A stretch of 20,599 bases of DNA from Wolbachia sp. (lineage in GTDB: Bacteria > Pseudomonadota > Alphaproteobacteria > Rickettsiales > Anaplasmataceae): assembly GCA_022836975.1 (NCBI GenBank), contig JAIXMJ010000006.1, positions 1 to 20,599 of the forward strand, read 5' to 3'. The first letter of the stretch is position 1; each line of letters starts with the position of its first letter. The notes beneath the pieces were generated by a model. That model saw only the letters and a list, made by a program, of their open reading frames with translations. It did not search any database and was not told the DNA's origin. The position numbers were made by a program, and so were the translations under genes. Below, piece by piece: positions 1 to 8,985 of the stretch.

Positions 1-232
1 AATCACTAATATCTCTTTCCATGATTATCCCAGAAGCAATAGGATTATATTTTTCAACAGATATTTCCTCATCAGCTATATTTTGCACTTCTTCAGGAAG
101 AAGATTACAACATTGTGCTATTTGCTCAAATGTTAAGCTTGTATTATCTATTAACCAAGCAGCAATGCGCATAAAAAACTGTTTGTTTTTTTCATTAATT
201 TCGGAATATTTCATTAATTTTAAAGAAGCCAT
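1..232 (-). CDS. trcR: TrcR-like (DUF1013) transcriptional regulator, N-terminal part
   Basis: Reading the minus strand from the ATG at 232 gives an open frame that runs off the left edge, so only about 77 N-terminal residues are visible. The stretch AAWLIDNTSLTFEQIAQCC followed by LLPEEVQNIADEE matches the start of the alphaproteobacterial DUF1013/TrcR family, where a WLVDNT-ALTFEQIA-FC pattern forms a helix-turn-helix-like region. Family members are small cytoplasmic DNA-binding proteins tied to cell-cycle transcription in alphaproteobacteria. About 14 residues (MASLKLMKYSEINEKN) precede the usual start of similarity, and a second Met at residue 7 could also be the start. An AAAGG-like ribosome site lies just upstream. 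It follows the 5S gene on the same strand with a gap of about 125 bp; I see no strong terminator in that gap, so read-through from rRNA transcription is possible. Confidence 0.75.
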   Translation of the reverse strand, partial: MASLKLMKYSEINEKNKQFFMRIAAWLIDNTSLTFEQIAQCCNLLPEEVQNIADEEISVEKYNPIASGIIMERDISD

Positions 233-340
233 AAAATACCTTTTATAACGTATGAGTATACGCTATAGAGGTTAAAAAAGATTAAACCTATCTCACAAAA
301 TAACAACCAAAAAGCTTTTTCGACTATTTAATTTAAATGA

Positions 341-488
341 GAGGAGAAAGGTTTGTGTAAACCTGGCAGCGACCTACTCTCCCTTTTCAAGTACCATTAG
401 CGCTAAAAAGTTTCACTTCCGAGTTCGAAACGAGATCGGGTGTTTCATTTTTGCTATAACCACCAGGTTTACAAAAACCTTTCTTCTC
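341..488 (-). repeat. Inverted repeat enclosing 5S rRNA (processing stem)
   Basis: The segment 341-366 and the segment 463-488 are reverse complements at 24 of 26 positions. In the minus-strand transcript they would form a 26-bp stem with two mismatches that encloses the whole 5S RNA and includes its terminal helix. Long stems around rRNA genes are usual double-strand-specific processing substrates (RNase III type). That this one is cut is inference. Confidence 0.7.
358..471 (-). rRNA. rrf: 5S ribosomal RNA
   Basis: Read on the minus strand, this contains the 5S landmarks: a CCTGGTGG 5' end, a CCCGATCTCG loop, CGAACTCGGAAGTGAAAC, and a closing GGGAGAGTAGGTCGCTGCCAGG that pairs with the 5' end. 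The ends are set by that terminal pairing and could move by a few bases. It lies about 75 bp downstream of the 23S gene on the same strand, so the two are very likely co-transcribed. Confidence 0.95.
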
Positions 489-510
489 TTAATCCTTCTT
501 TTTCAATTCT

Positions 511-3367
<2,857 letters not shown>

Positions 3368-3424
3368 TATTATTAATATTATATTAAATTTTTTATACAC
3401 AAAATATTTACTTATAATTTACCT

Positions 3425-3454
3425 ATACTAGCAACAATAAATGTTATTACACAA
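3425..3454 (-). promoter_or_regulatory. Possible promoter of the 23S-5S unit
   Basis: On the minus strand, TTGTGT (3454-3449) is followed after 18 bp by TAGTAT (3430-3425), a fair sigma-70-type pair about 90 bp upstream of the 23S 5' end. A local promoter is needed because no 16S gene precedes 23S. The region is very AT-rich, so the exact choice is uncertain. Confidence 0.3.
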
Positions 3455-3496
3455 ACCAAATATGTGATATATAAATAGGAGGTATATGGAAAACAT

Positions 3497-3525
3497 TTGA
3501 TAAACTTTGATTAAAGATTTAATAA
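3497..3525 (+). promoter_or_regulatory. Possible promoter of the methyltransferase-nrdA pair
   Basis: TTGATA (3497-3502), a 17-bp spacer, and TAATAA (3520-3525) form a sigma-70-like pair ending 30 bp before the ATG at 3556. It diverges from the 23S promoter region. AT-rich background makes this tentative. Confidence 0.35.
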
Positions 3526-3555
3526 AATGATAAAACCACTGGAGTTTTTAGATAT

Positions 3556-4617
3556 ATGAAAAGCAACATATCTTTTCTTAACAGCATTATTTTTTGGCCT
3601 ATACGTAAAATAGTAAGTTTACTTAACGTAAACACAATTAAGCATCTGGTCACATTTCAATACAATTTTCTTACAAAAGAAATAAAAACATTTATAAGAA
3701 AATCTAGAAATTTATTGCACACCAATATCGATGTAGGACTGTATCATTTCTATAAAGGACACATATCAGATGCAAAATTACGATTTTGGTTAATCAGACT
3801 CCTTTACCCTAATTTAACCATAGTATGGTATAATATTGGTAGGTGTCACTTTGCAACAGGTAATACTAATAAAGCTTATCATTATTTCATCAAAACACTC
3901 AAATTAGATAGTAATCATAAAGAGGCATCCTACTATATCAATAAAATGACCGATCCATCTTTAATTAAAGAAGTACCTAAAAATCTTATAAAACAATATT
4001 TTGATTATACAGGTGAATATTTTGTTGAATATTGGTTAATTGCTAAACAATATAGAGGTCACGAACTCATATATATGGCCATTACAAAAGTTTTTAATGA
4101 CAATTGTGCCGCAAGGCTGAATATTCTTGATATGGGATGTGGCACAGGAATATGTGGCCACTGTTTAAGAATACACAACATAGGGAATCATATAACAGGA
4201 GTAGATATCTCAAATAGAATGTTAAATATTGCACGTGGATGTTTTATTAAAGGTAAACCAGTTTATAATGAATTAATCCATATAGAGATGAGAGAATTTC
4301 TAAAACAAAAAGCAAATCGCTTATATGATGTAGTTATCTTTGCCGAAGTCTTACATTATCTATATGACTTTCAGCCAGAATTAGAATTAGCAAAAAAAGT
4401 TATAGATCAAAAAGGTGCTATAGTCTGCTTAATACGAAGAAAGGAAAGTAATGGTGTTGACTTTATAAATAGAGGAGACTACTTTTGTCACTCTGAAGAT
4501 TATGTTAAAGATGTTGCAAGAAAAATAGATATGCATCTAAGCTATATAAGTTACTGCAAAATATATGGAAGCCAAGTTGATGGCATTTTATGTGTATTAC
4601 AGCATCAACAAAATTAA
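3556..4617 (+). CDS. TPR-containing class I SAM-dependent methyltransferase
   Basis: This 353-residue protein resembles the group of methyltransferases carrying an N-terminal TPR region. Residues ~59-127 read as two TPR-like helical pairs (GLYHFYKGHISDA; WYNIGRCHFATGNTNKAYHY). Residues ~147-175 (KQYFDYTGEYFVEYW...YRGHELIY) match the linker that precedes the catalytic domain in this group. The SAM-binding core follows: motif I LDMGCGTGICG at 191-201, the acidic motif II GVDIS at 215-219, and YDVVIFAEVLHYL at 257-269. The substrate is unknown. The N-terminal 50 residues are basic and unassigned. The ATG at 3556 is preceded by GGAG about 11 bp away. nrdA starts 35 bp downstream on the same strand, so the two are probably co-transcribed, although no functional link is evident. 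Confidence 0.85.
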   Translation: MKSNISFLNSIIFWPIRKIVSLLNVNTIKHLVTFQYNFLTKEIKTFIRKSRNLLHTNIDVGLYHFYKGHISDAKLRFWLIRLLYPNLTIVWYNIGRCHFATGNTNKAYHYFIKTLKLDSNHKEASYYINKMTDPSLIKEVPKNLIKQYFDYTGEYFVEYWLIAKQYRGHELIYMAITKVFNDNCAARLNILDMGCGTGICGHCLRIHNIGNHITGVDISNRMLNIARGCFIKGKPVYNELIHIEMREFLKQKANRLYDVVIFAEVLHYLYDFQPELELAKKVIDQKGAIVCLIRRKESNGVDFINRGDYFCHSEDYVKDVARKIDMHLSYISYCKIYGSQVDGILCVLQHQQN

Positions 4618-4652
4618 ATCTCAAATTTGTAAGAATATAAAAGGAGCTTTTT

Positions 4653-6419
4653 ATGAATAAGATTGCTGTCGATCATAAAATAAATAATAAATTAACTGAC
4701 TTCGGAAAAGCAGTTTTATCAGATAGATACTTAGTAAAGAACGAGACTTATCAAGATCTGTTCGTACGTATTTCTAATTACTATTCCAATGATTCAGAGC
4801 ATGCAAAACGTCTTTATGATTATATGAGTAATCTATGGTTTATGCCTTCAACACCTATACTCAGCAATGGCGGTACAGACAGAGGACTACCTATTTCATG
4901 TTTTCTCAATGAAACAGAGGATAGTTTGCAAGGAATAGTCGATTTATGGAATGAAAACATTTGGTTAGCTGCACGCGGAGGAGGCATCGGAAGTTATTGG
5001 GGAAACTTACGTTCAATAGGAGAAAATGTAAAAAGCAGTGGCAAAACATCGGGTATTATACCGTTTATTGTAGTACAAAATGCTTTAACACTTGCAATCA
5101 GCCAGGGGTCATTACGTAGAGGCAGTTCAGCAGTGTATCTCCCAGTATCTCACCCAGAAATAGAAGAGTTTTTGGATTTGCGCAAGCCTACTGGTGGGGA
5201 TCCAAATCGTAAAGCGCTCAATATACATCATGGCGTGATAATATCAGATCAATTTATGCATGCCGTTGAAAATGATCGAGACTGGGACCTTATTAGTCCT
5301 CGTGATAATAAAGTTATTTCCACCCTAAAAGCACGTGATATATGGATAAAAATTCTAACCACAAGAATTGAAACTGGAGAGCCATATATTATTTTCATTG
5401 ATGCAATAAATAAAAATAAGCCAGAATCTTATAAAAAATTAGCACTTGATATTAAAATGTCAAATCTGTGTAGTGAAATTACTTTAACTACAGGTTATGA
5501 TCATCGAGGAACGTCACGTACTGCTGTTTGCTGTCTATCTTCTTTAAATCTTGAATATTACGAAGAGTGGAAAAACAATGAGCTCTTTATAGAGGATGTG
5601 ATGTATTTTCTTGATAATGTTTTAGAGGACTTCATAAAGAAAGCACCAGATAAAATGCATCGTGCACAATATTCAGCTATGAGAGAACGTAGTATAGGTC
5701 TCGGTGTTATGGGTTTTCATTCATTTTTACAGAGTAAAATGATTCCTTTCGAATCAGTCACAGCAAAACAATGGAATAAAAAAATATTTAAATACTTACG
5801 TGAGCAAACTGATAATACATCTCGCAAGCTGGCATCCATAAGAGAAGCATGCCCAGATGCTGCAGAAATTAATCTATCTGAAAGGTTTACGCATAAACTT
5901 GCAATAGCTCCAACTGCTTCAATTTCTATAATCGCAGGTAACACTTCACCAGGTATAGAGCCATATGCTGCAAATGTATTTACCCAAAAAACCTTGACTG
6001 GATCGTTTGTTGTAAGAAATAAATTTTTACAAAAATTATTAGCAGAAAAAAATCGAGATAATGACAAAATATGGTCTTCAATATCAACCAATGAGGGTTC
6101 TGTACAGCATTTAGATTTTCTTAATGAACATGAAAAACTAGTATTTAAAACAGCCTATGAGCTTGATCAAAGATGGATTATAGAACATGCAAGTGATAGA
6201 ACCCCTTATATTTGTCAATCTCAATCAGTAAATTTATTCTTAGCTGCAAACGTACATAAACGTTATTTGCACAGAATACATATGCTTGCTTGGAAGGGTG
6301 GACTAAAAAGCCTCTATTACTGCAGATCTAAATCAATGCAAAGAGCTGATAAGGTTTCTCATAACATATTAAGTAATGAACAGCATATCAATTATGATGA
6401 GTGTTTGTCATGCCAGTAA
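4653..6419 (+). CDS. nrdA: Ribonucleoside-diphosphate reductase, class I, large (alpha) subunit
   Basis: This 588-residue protein is the catalytic subunit that reduces ribonucleotides to deoxyribonucleotides for DNA synthesis. All catalytic positions can be seen by comparison with the E. coli enzyme: the redox-active pair C83 (ISCFLNE) and C293 (TAVCCLS), the active-site set N271-C273-E275 (NLCSE), the radical-transfer tyrosines Y555-Y556 (SLYYC), and the C-terminal shuttle pair C584-x2-C587. The phosphate-binding segment PTASISIIAGNTSPGIEP is at 420-437. It is much shorter than the ~760-residue E. coli protein and lacks an N-terminal ATP-cone, so activity regulation by dATP through that domain is not expected. 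It needs a radical-generating small subunit (NrdB), which is not in this window. AGGAG lies 8 bp before the ATG. Confidence 0.96.
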   Translation: MNKIAVDHKINNKLTDFGKAVLSDRYLVKNETYQDLFVRISNYYSNDSEHAKRLYDYMSNLWFMPSTPILSNGGTDRGLPISCFLNETEDSLQGIVDLWNENIWLAARGGGIGSYWGNLRSIGENVKSSGKTSGIIPFIVVQNALTLAISQGSLRRGSSAVYLPVSHPEIEEFLDLRKPTGGDPNRKALNIHHGVIISDQFMHAVENDRDWDLISPRDNKVISTLKARDIWIKILTTRIETGEPYIIFIDAINKNKPESYKKLALDIKMSNLCSEITLTTGYDHRGTSRTAVCCLSSLNLEYYEEWKNNELFIEDVMYFLDNVLEDFIKKAPDKMHRAQYSAMRERSIGLGVMGFHSFLQSKMIPFESVTAKQWNKKIFKYLREQTDNTSRKLASIREACPDAAEINLSERFTHKLAIAPTASISIIAGNTSPGIEPYAANVFTQKTLTGSFVVRNKFLQKLLAEKNRDNDKIWSSISTNEGSVQHLDFLNEHEKLVFKTAYELDQRWIIEHASDRTPYICQSQSVNLFLAANVHKRYLHRIHMLAWKGGLKSLYYCRSKSMQRADKVSHNILSNEQHINYDECLSCQ

Positions 6420-6626
6420 CGCTCTATATCCTATACACTGCTTTATTTCTTTCCATAAACCTTCTACAATCTTTTCTAAACTAAATAAAACAGTTCAGTA
6501 ACAGCCTTTTTTGCTCTACAAGGACAGTACTCTATCCTATAGGTTTGTTTTAGTTCTTGATTATAATTTTCAATAGACTCACTTACTTCATGTTTAATAT
6601 CATTACTCCTGTAAACAAATATTGTA
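6420..6626. other. Intergenic region after nrdA
   Basis: I see no convincing gene or terminator here. A start-less open frame of about 60 codons on the minus strand (about 6490-6670) overlaps the promoter of the next gene and resembles nothing I recognise. The two flanking plus-strand genes are separated by 290 bp, long for this compact genome, which suggests the downstream gene has its own control region. Confidence 0.4.
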
Positions 6627-6654
6627 TTGCTATAATAAACCTTTATGCTATAAT
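6627..6654 (+). promoter_or_regulatory. Likely promoter of the repeat-protein gene
   Basis: TTGCTA (6627-6632), a 16-bp spacer and a perfect TATAAT (6649-6654) lie 55 bp upstream of the ATG at 6710. The -10 box sits in the second copy of a 12-bp direct repeat, tgctataataaa, at 6628-6639 and 6646-6657, which places a second perfect TATAAT at 6631-6636. Confidence 0.5.
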
Positions 6655-6659
6655 AAAAT

Positions 6660-6682
6660 TAAGTTAATTATTAGTTAACTTA
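6660..6682. promoter_or_regulatory. Perfect 8-bp palindrome (putative operator) downstream of the -10 box
   Basis: TAAGTTAA (6660-6667), a 7-base spacer, and TTAACTTA (6675-6682) form a perfect inverted repeat starting 5 bp after the putative -10 box, so it would span the expected transcription start. The position and symmetry fit a binding site for a dimeric repressor. An RNA hairpin is possible but would be weak because it is so AT-rich. Confidence 0.4.
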
Positions 6683-6709
6683 TGTGTTCAATTTTTTAGA
6701 GAGGTTCGT

Positions 6710-8407
6710 ATGATACACAATTTAATATTTAACTGCTACCATAATATGAATACATTGGGTCAACCTCCACAGCATTATGCTAGGTTTTCGCCATCTTCAT
6801 CAAGTTTCAAGAATACTTACATTGTTAATGCTAACCCTATTACACCCGTTAATCAGAAGGAATCACTAGCTGATCTGGTGAAACGTAGATTTAACAGCAA
6901 AGACCTCTTCGGTAGTAACGTTCAAAATAATAAACAACCACCAGCACATACACAGTCACCTATTGGTATATTTAACACATTCGGTGGTAATGTACCTGAG
7001 GAGCATGTGCAACCAACAGAAAGGATAACAAGAATAGACAACAGCAAGAAAAGCAAAAAGCCACTTGATGTTTCAAGTACATCTAATATGGTTAAGTACG
7101 CACCTTTGTTAGATACACTTGATCCTGGTGTGTTAAAAGTGTCAAGCACAACGTATAATGCACACGGTATTCCACCGAGTATCAAATTCAACATACAGCA
7201 GCACCTATTTCCTTTAAATCAGTTAAATTTATCAAGATTGAACGGTAGGCCCTCTGTGCCAGAACAAAACACGGCCCACATAACTGAGATTAATCCATTC
7301 ATTCCATTAGATAGCATTCCATCGAGTATCAAATTCAGCATACAGCCAAGTATCACATTCAGCATACAACAGCACCCATTTCCTTTAAATCAGTCAATAT
7401 GGGGTGTTGAACAACTTATGACGCTACAGTTCTTCTATCCTATAAATTTATCAAGATTGAACGGTAGACAACACTCTGTGCCAGAACAAAACACGTGCCA
7501 CATAACTGAGATTAATCCATTCATTTCAGATAGTATTCCATCGAGCTCTACTAGTGATAGCAATAATAGACAACAGGAATCTGTACAAGAAAAGCAACTT
7601 GCTTTGCCACACAAATCTAAATCGAGTGGATTTGTTCCAGCAGCACAAGGCAGTGTTCACCCATCTGATCTTCTGAGATACCTATTCAGTGGATTTGTTC
7701 CAGTACAAGGCAGTGTTCACCTATCTGATCTTCTGAGAGGCCTAGCGCCACAAGTTTTAATGATGCATGATAATGATGCAAATCTATCAGCATTGCATAG
7801 ATTTGTTCCAGTACAAGGCAGTGTTCACCCATCTGATCTTCTGAGAGACCTAGCGCCACAAGTTTCAATTAAGCGTAACACATCAATGTTTAACAACCCA
7901 TCAGATAGTATTCCATCGAGTCCTACTAGTGATAACAATAATAGACAACAGAAATCTGTACAAGAAAAGCCACTTGCTTTGCAATGCAAATCTCAATCGA
8001 GTGGATCTGTTCCAGCAGCACAAGGCAGTGTTCACCCATCTGATCTTCTGAGAGACCTAGCGCCACAAGTTTTAATGATGCACGATCAAGAAAAGCCACT
8101 TGCTGTTTCAAATACACCTAATATGGTTAAGTACACATTTTTATTGGGTACAGTTGGTTGTATTGGTTTTGGATGTTATTCAGCAATATATATGCCTAAT
8201 GCAACAATGTTGTTACCAGGTTTAAATGTTAGTGTAAATTATTCACACCTTGCTATGGGACTTGCAGTAGGTTGTGCTATAGTAGCTCTAGCTGCATGGT
8301 ACTGCAGTAGCAAGCAGGAGAATAAAGCCCAGTCTAGTAATCCTGACACTGCAATACAGAACACAGAAACCAGCTTGATAACATACACAGGAAGAAGTAG
8401 AACATAA
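6710..8407 (+). CDS. Repeat-rich protein with C-terminal transmembrane hairpin, candidate effector
   Basis: I do not recognise this 565-residue protein. It has no N-terminal signal peptide. Residues 1-~150 are polar and Ser/Pro/Asn-rich. Residues ~158-272 hold two diverged copies of a unit containing FPLNQ, NLSRLNGR, SVPEQNT and HITEINPFI. Residues ~308-460 hold four copies of a QGSVHPSDLLR unit (near 313, 333, 369, 438), three followed by LAPQV. A linker with DSIPSS and SVQEK is present twice (274-307, 398-432), and VS-T-NMVKY occurs at 121-130 and 466-475. Two hydrophobic segments, ~474-494 and ~512-532, separated by a short loop, form a membrane hairpin before a polar 33-residue tail. This layout resembles host-membrane-inserted or type IV-secreted proteins of intracellular bacteria; that role is inference. 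AGAGG lies 5 bp before the ATG; a second ATG at residue 13 is possible. Confidence 0.7.
   Translation: MIHNLIFNCYHNMNTLGQPPQHYARFSPSSSSFKNTYIVNANPITPVNQKESLADLVKRRFNSKDLFGSNVQNNKQPPAHTQSPIGIFNTFGGNVPEEHVQPTERITRIDNSKKSKKPLDVSSTSNMVKYAPLLDTLDPGVLKVSSTTYNAHGIPPSIKFNIQQHLFPLNQLNLSRLNGRPSVPEQNTAHITEINPFIPLDSIPSSIKFSIQPSITFSIQQHPFPLNQSIWGVEQLMTLQFFYPINLSRLNGRQHSVPEQNTCHITEINPFISDSIPSSSTSDSNNRQQESVQEKQLALPHKSKSSGFVPAAQGSVHPSDLLRYLFSGFVPVQGSVHLSDLLRGLAPQVLMMHDNDANLSALHRFVPVQGSVHPSDLLRDLAPQVSIKRNTSMFNNPSDSIPSSPTSDNNNRQQKSVQEKPLALQCKSQSSGSVPAAQGSVHPSDLLRDLAPQVLMMHDQEKPLAVSNTPNMVKYTFLLGTVGCIGFGCYSAIYMPNATMLLPGLNVSVNYSHLAMGLAVGCAIVALAAWYCSSKQENKAQSSNPDTAIQNTETSLITYTGRSRT
7187..8091 (+). repeat. Nested intragenic duplications
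   Basis: Several repeat classes overlap here at DNA level. Segments ~7187-7308 and ~7364-7529 are diverged copies. The block ~7527-7760 recurs as ~7903-8090. The core beginning gttccag and containing aaggcagtgttcaccc occurs at about 7635, 7698, 7806 and 8009, nearly identical in sequence. All repeats keep the reading frame, so they arose under selection for an intact protein. The near-identity of the later copies implies recent duplication. Confidence 0.85.
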
Positions 8408-8453
8408 GAAAATGATATACTTAGAAGACTGATACACGTAAGGAAAAATAGTA

Positions 8454-8481
8454 TGTAGTATGTATTAAATTACGTACTACA
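8454..8481. repeat. Inverted repeat downstream of the repeat-protein gene
   Basis: GTAGTATGTA (8455-8464), loop ttaaat, and TACGTACTAC (8471-8480) form a stem with one imperfect pair, extended by a T-A pair outside. It lies 47 bp after the stop codon. It has no T tract on the plus-strand side, so it is a poor intrinsic terminator, but it could stabilise the 3' end of the mRNA. Confidence 0.4.
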
Positions 8482-8564
8482 GTAATTTCCCAATTAACTG
8501 ATGGGGATATAATGCAACAGTGCCACAGTTGAAATACACAAGATACAGTTAAAATGCAGTAGCA

Positions 8565-8591
8565 AAAAGTACGGTTCACTTTTGTACCGTA
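8565..8591 (-). terminator. Probable rho-independent terminator of the ribosomal operon
   Basis: On the minus strand, TACGGT, a 10-base loop, and ACCGTA are followed directly by CTTTTTG. The stem is only 6 bp, so strength is moderate. It lies about 390 bp beyond the present yraN stop codon, past the insertion-sequence debris, and is the best candidate for ending the long minus-strand operon. Confidence 0.45.
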
Positions 8592-8629
8592 AAGAAAAAG
8601 AATCTGCTAGGTAAGGGTTTTGATCTTGA

Positions 8630-8776
8630 TATGAGTTTCGCGAAAAAAAATTAAGAGTACACAAGCTTTGCGAAGCTCGCGCTAGTTATGGCACTGTTAA
8701 CCAAATAATTTTAAAGTTTAGCGATAGCAAGAGCAATAGATCTCTTTCGAAACTAGAAAAAGTGGGAAAGAAGTAG
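8630..8776 (+). pseudogene. Possible remnant of a transposase N-terminal helix-turn-helix
   Basis: An open frame without a start codon covers 8630-8773. It begins YEFREKKLRVHKLCEARAS and continues YGTVNQIILKFSDSKS. The spacing of YEFREK, a short helix, SYGTV and F-SDSKS is reminiscent of the leading HTH of IS630/IS3-type transposases (a pattern like Y-FREK...G-S...VA..F.IS.ST). The match is by eye and weak. Its position directly beside two clearer transposase remnants raises the likelihood. Confidence 0.3.
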
Positions 8777-8804
8777 TAGAGTAAGAGATTTAAGGATGGA
8801 GTGA

Positions 8805-8985
8805 ATGAAGTACGAAAGAGTAAAAGGAGTAGGAGAAGACGAATTTCGAAGGCTAAGTGGAGTGAAAAAGGTAACGTTTAGTAGAAATATTACAAAGAGC
8901 GAGTAAGGAAAAGAAAGCGAAAGGAGGTAGAAAAAATAAGTTAATAGAACATGATACAGGAATATTTATTGAAAATTTTTATTGA
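8805..8985 (+). pseudogene. Degraded IS5-type transposase, N-terminal fragment with frameshift
   Basis: From the ATG at 8805 the frame reads MKYERVKGVGEDEFRRLSGV then KKVTF. After one extra base (position 8880) it resumes with VEILQRASKEKKAKGGRKNK and LIEHD. Joined, this matches the N-terminus of IS5-family transposases common in Rickettsiales (pattern MKYE-LK-L-EEEFRRLTGVK--TF--MVEIL----KKK--GG--NKL--ED). Similarity fades after about 8955 and a TGA follows at 8983. The DDE catalytic domain is absent, so the element is dead. Confidence 0.75.

Noticed and set aside
306..322. AAAAAGCTTTTT palindrome between 5S and trcR as a terminator
   Set aside because: A 12-base perfect palindrome without a loop and of A/T pairs gives no stable hairpin.
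349..364. Hairpin AGGTTT-ACAC-AAACCT on the minus strand as a terminator after 5S
   Set aside because: It uses bases of the mature 5S 3' end and competes with the 26-bp stem enclosing 5S. The following sequence is C/T-mixed rather than a T tract.
6490..6670. Start-less minus-strand frame containing EYCPCRAKKAVTELF
   Set aside because: It has no start codon, no ribosome site and no recognisable similarity, and it runs antisense through the likely promoter of the next gene. A transposase relic cannot be excluded but is not supported.
7626..8091. Regularly repeated DNA as a CRISPR array
   Set aside because: The repeats are long, imperfect, unevenly spaced, GC-poor and all in one protein reading frame, with no spacer-like segments or cas genes.
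7686..8117. Minus-strand frames of 60-63 codons sharing LVALGLSEDQMGEHC
   Set aside because: They are antisense images of the repeat units in the plus-strand gene, which explains their similarity to each other.
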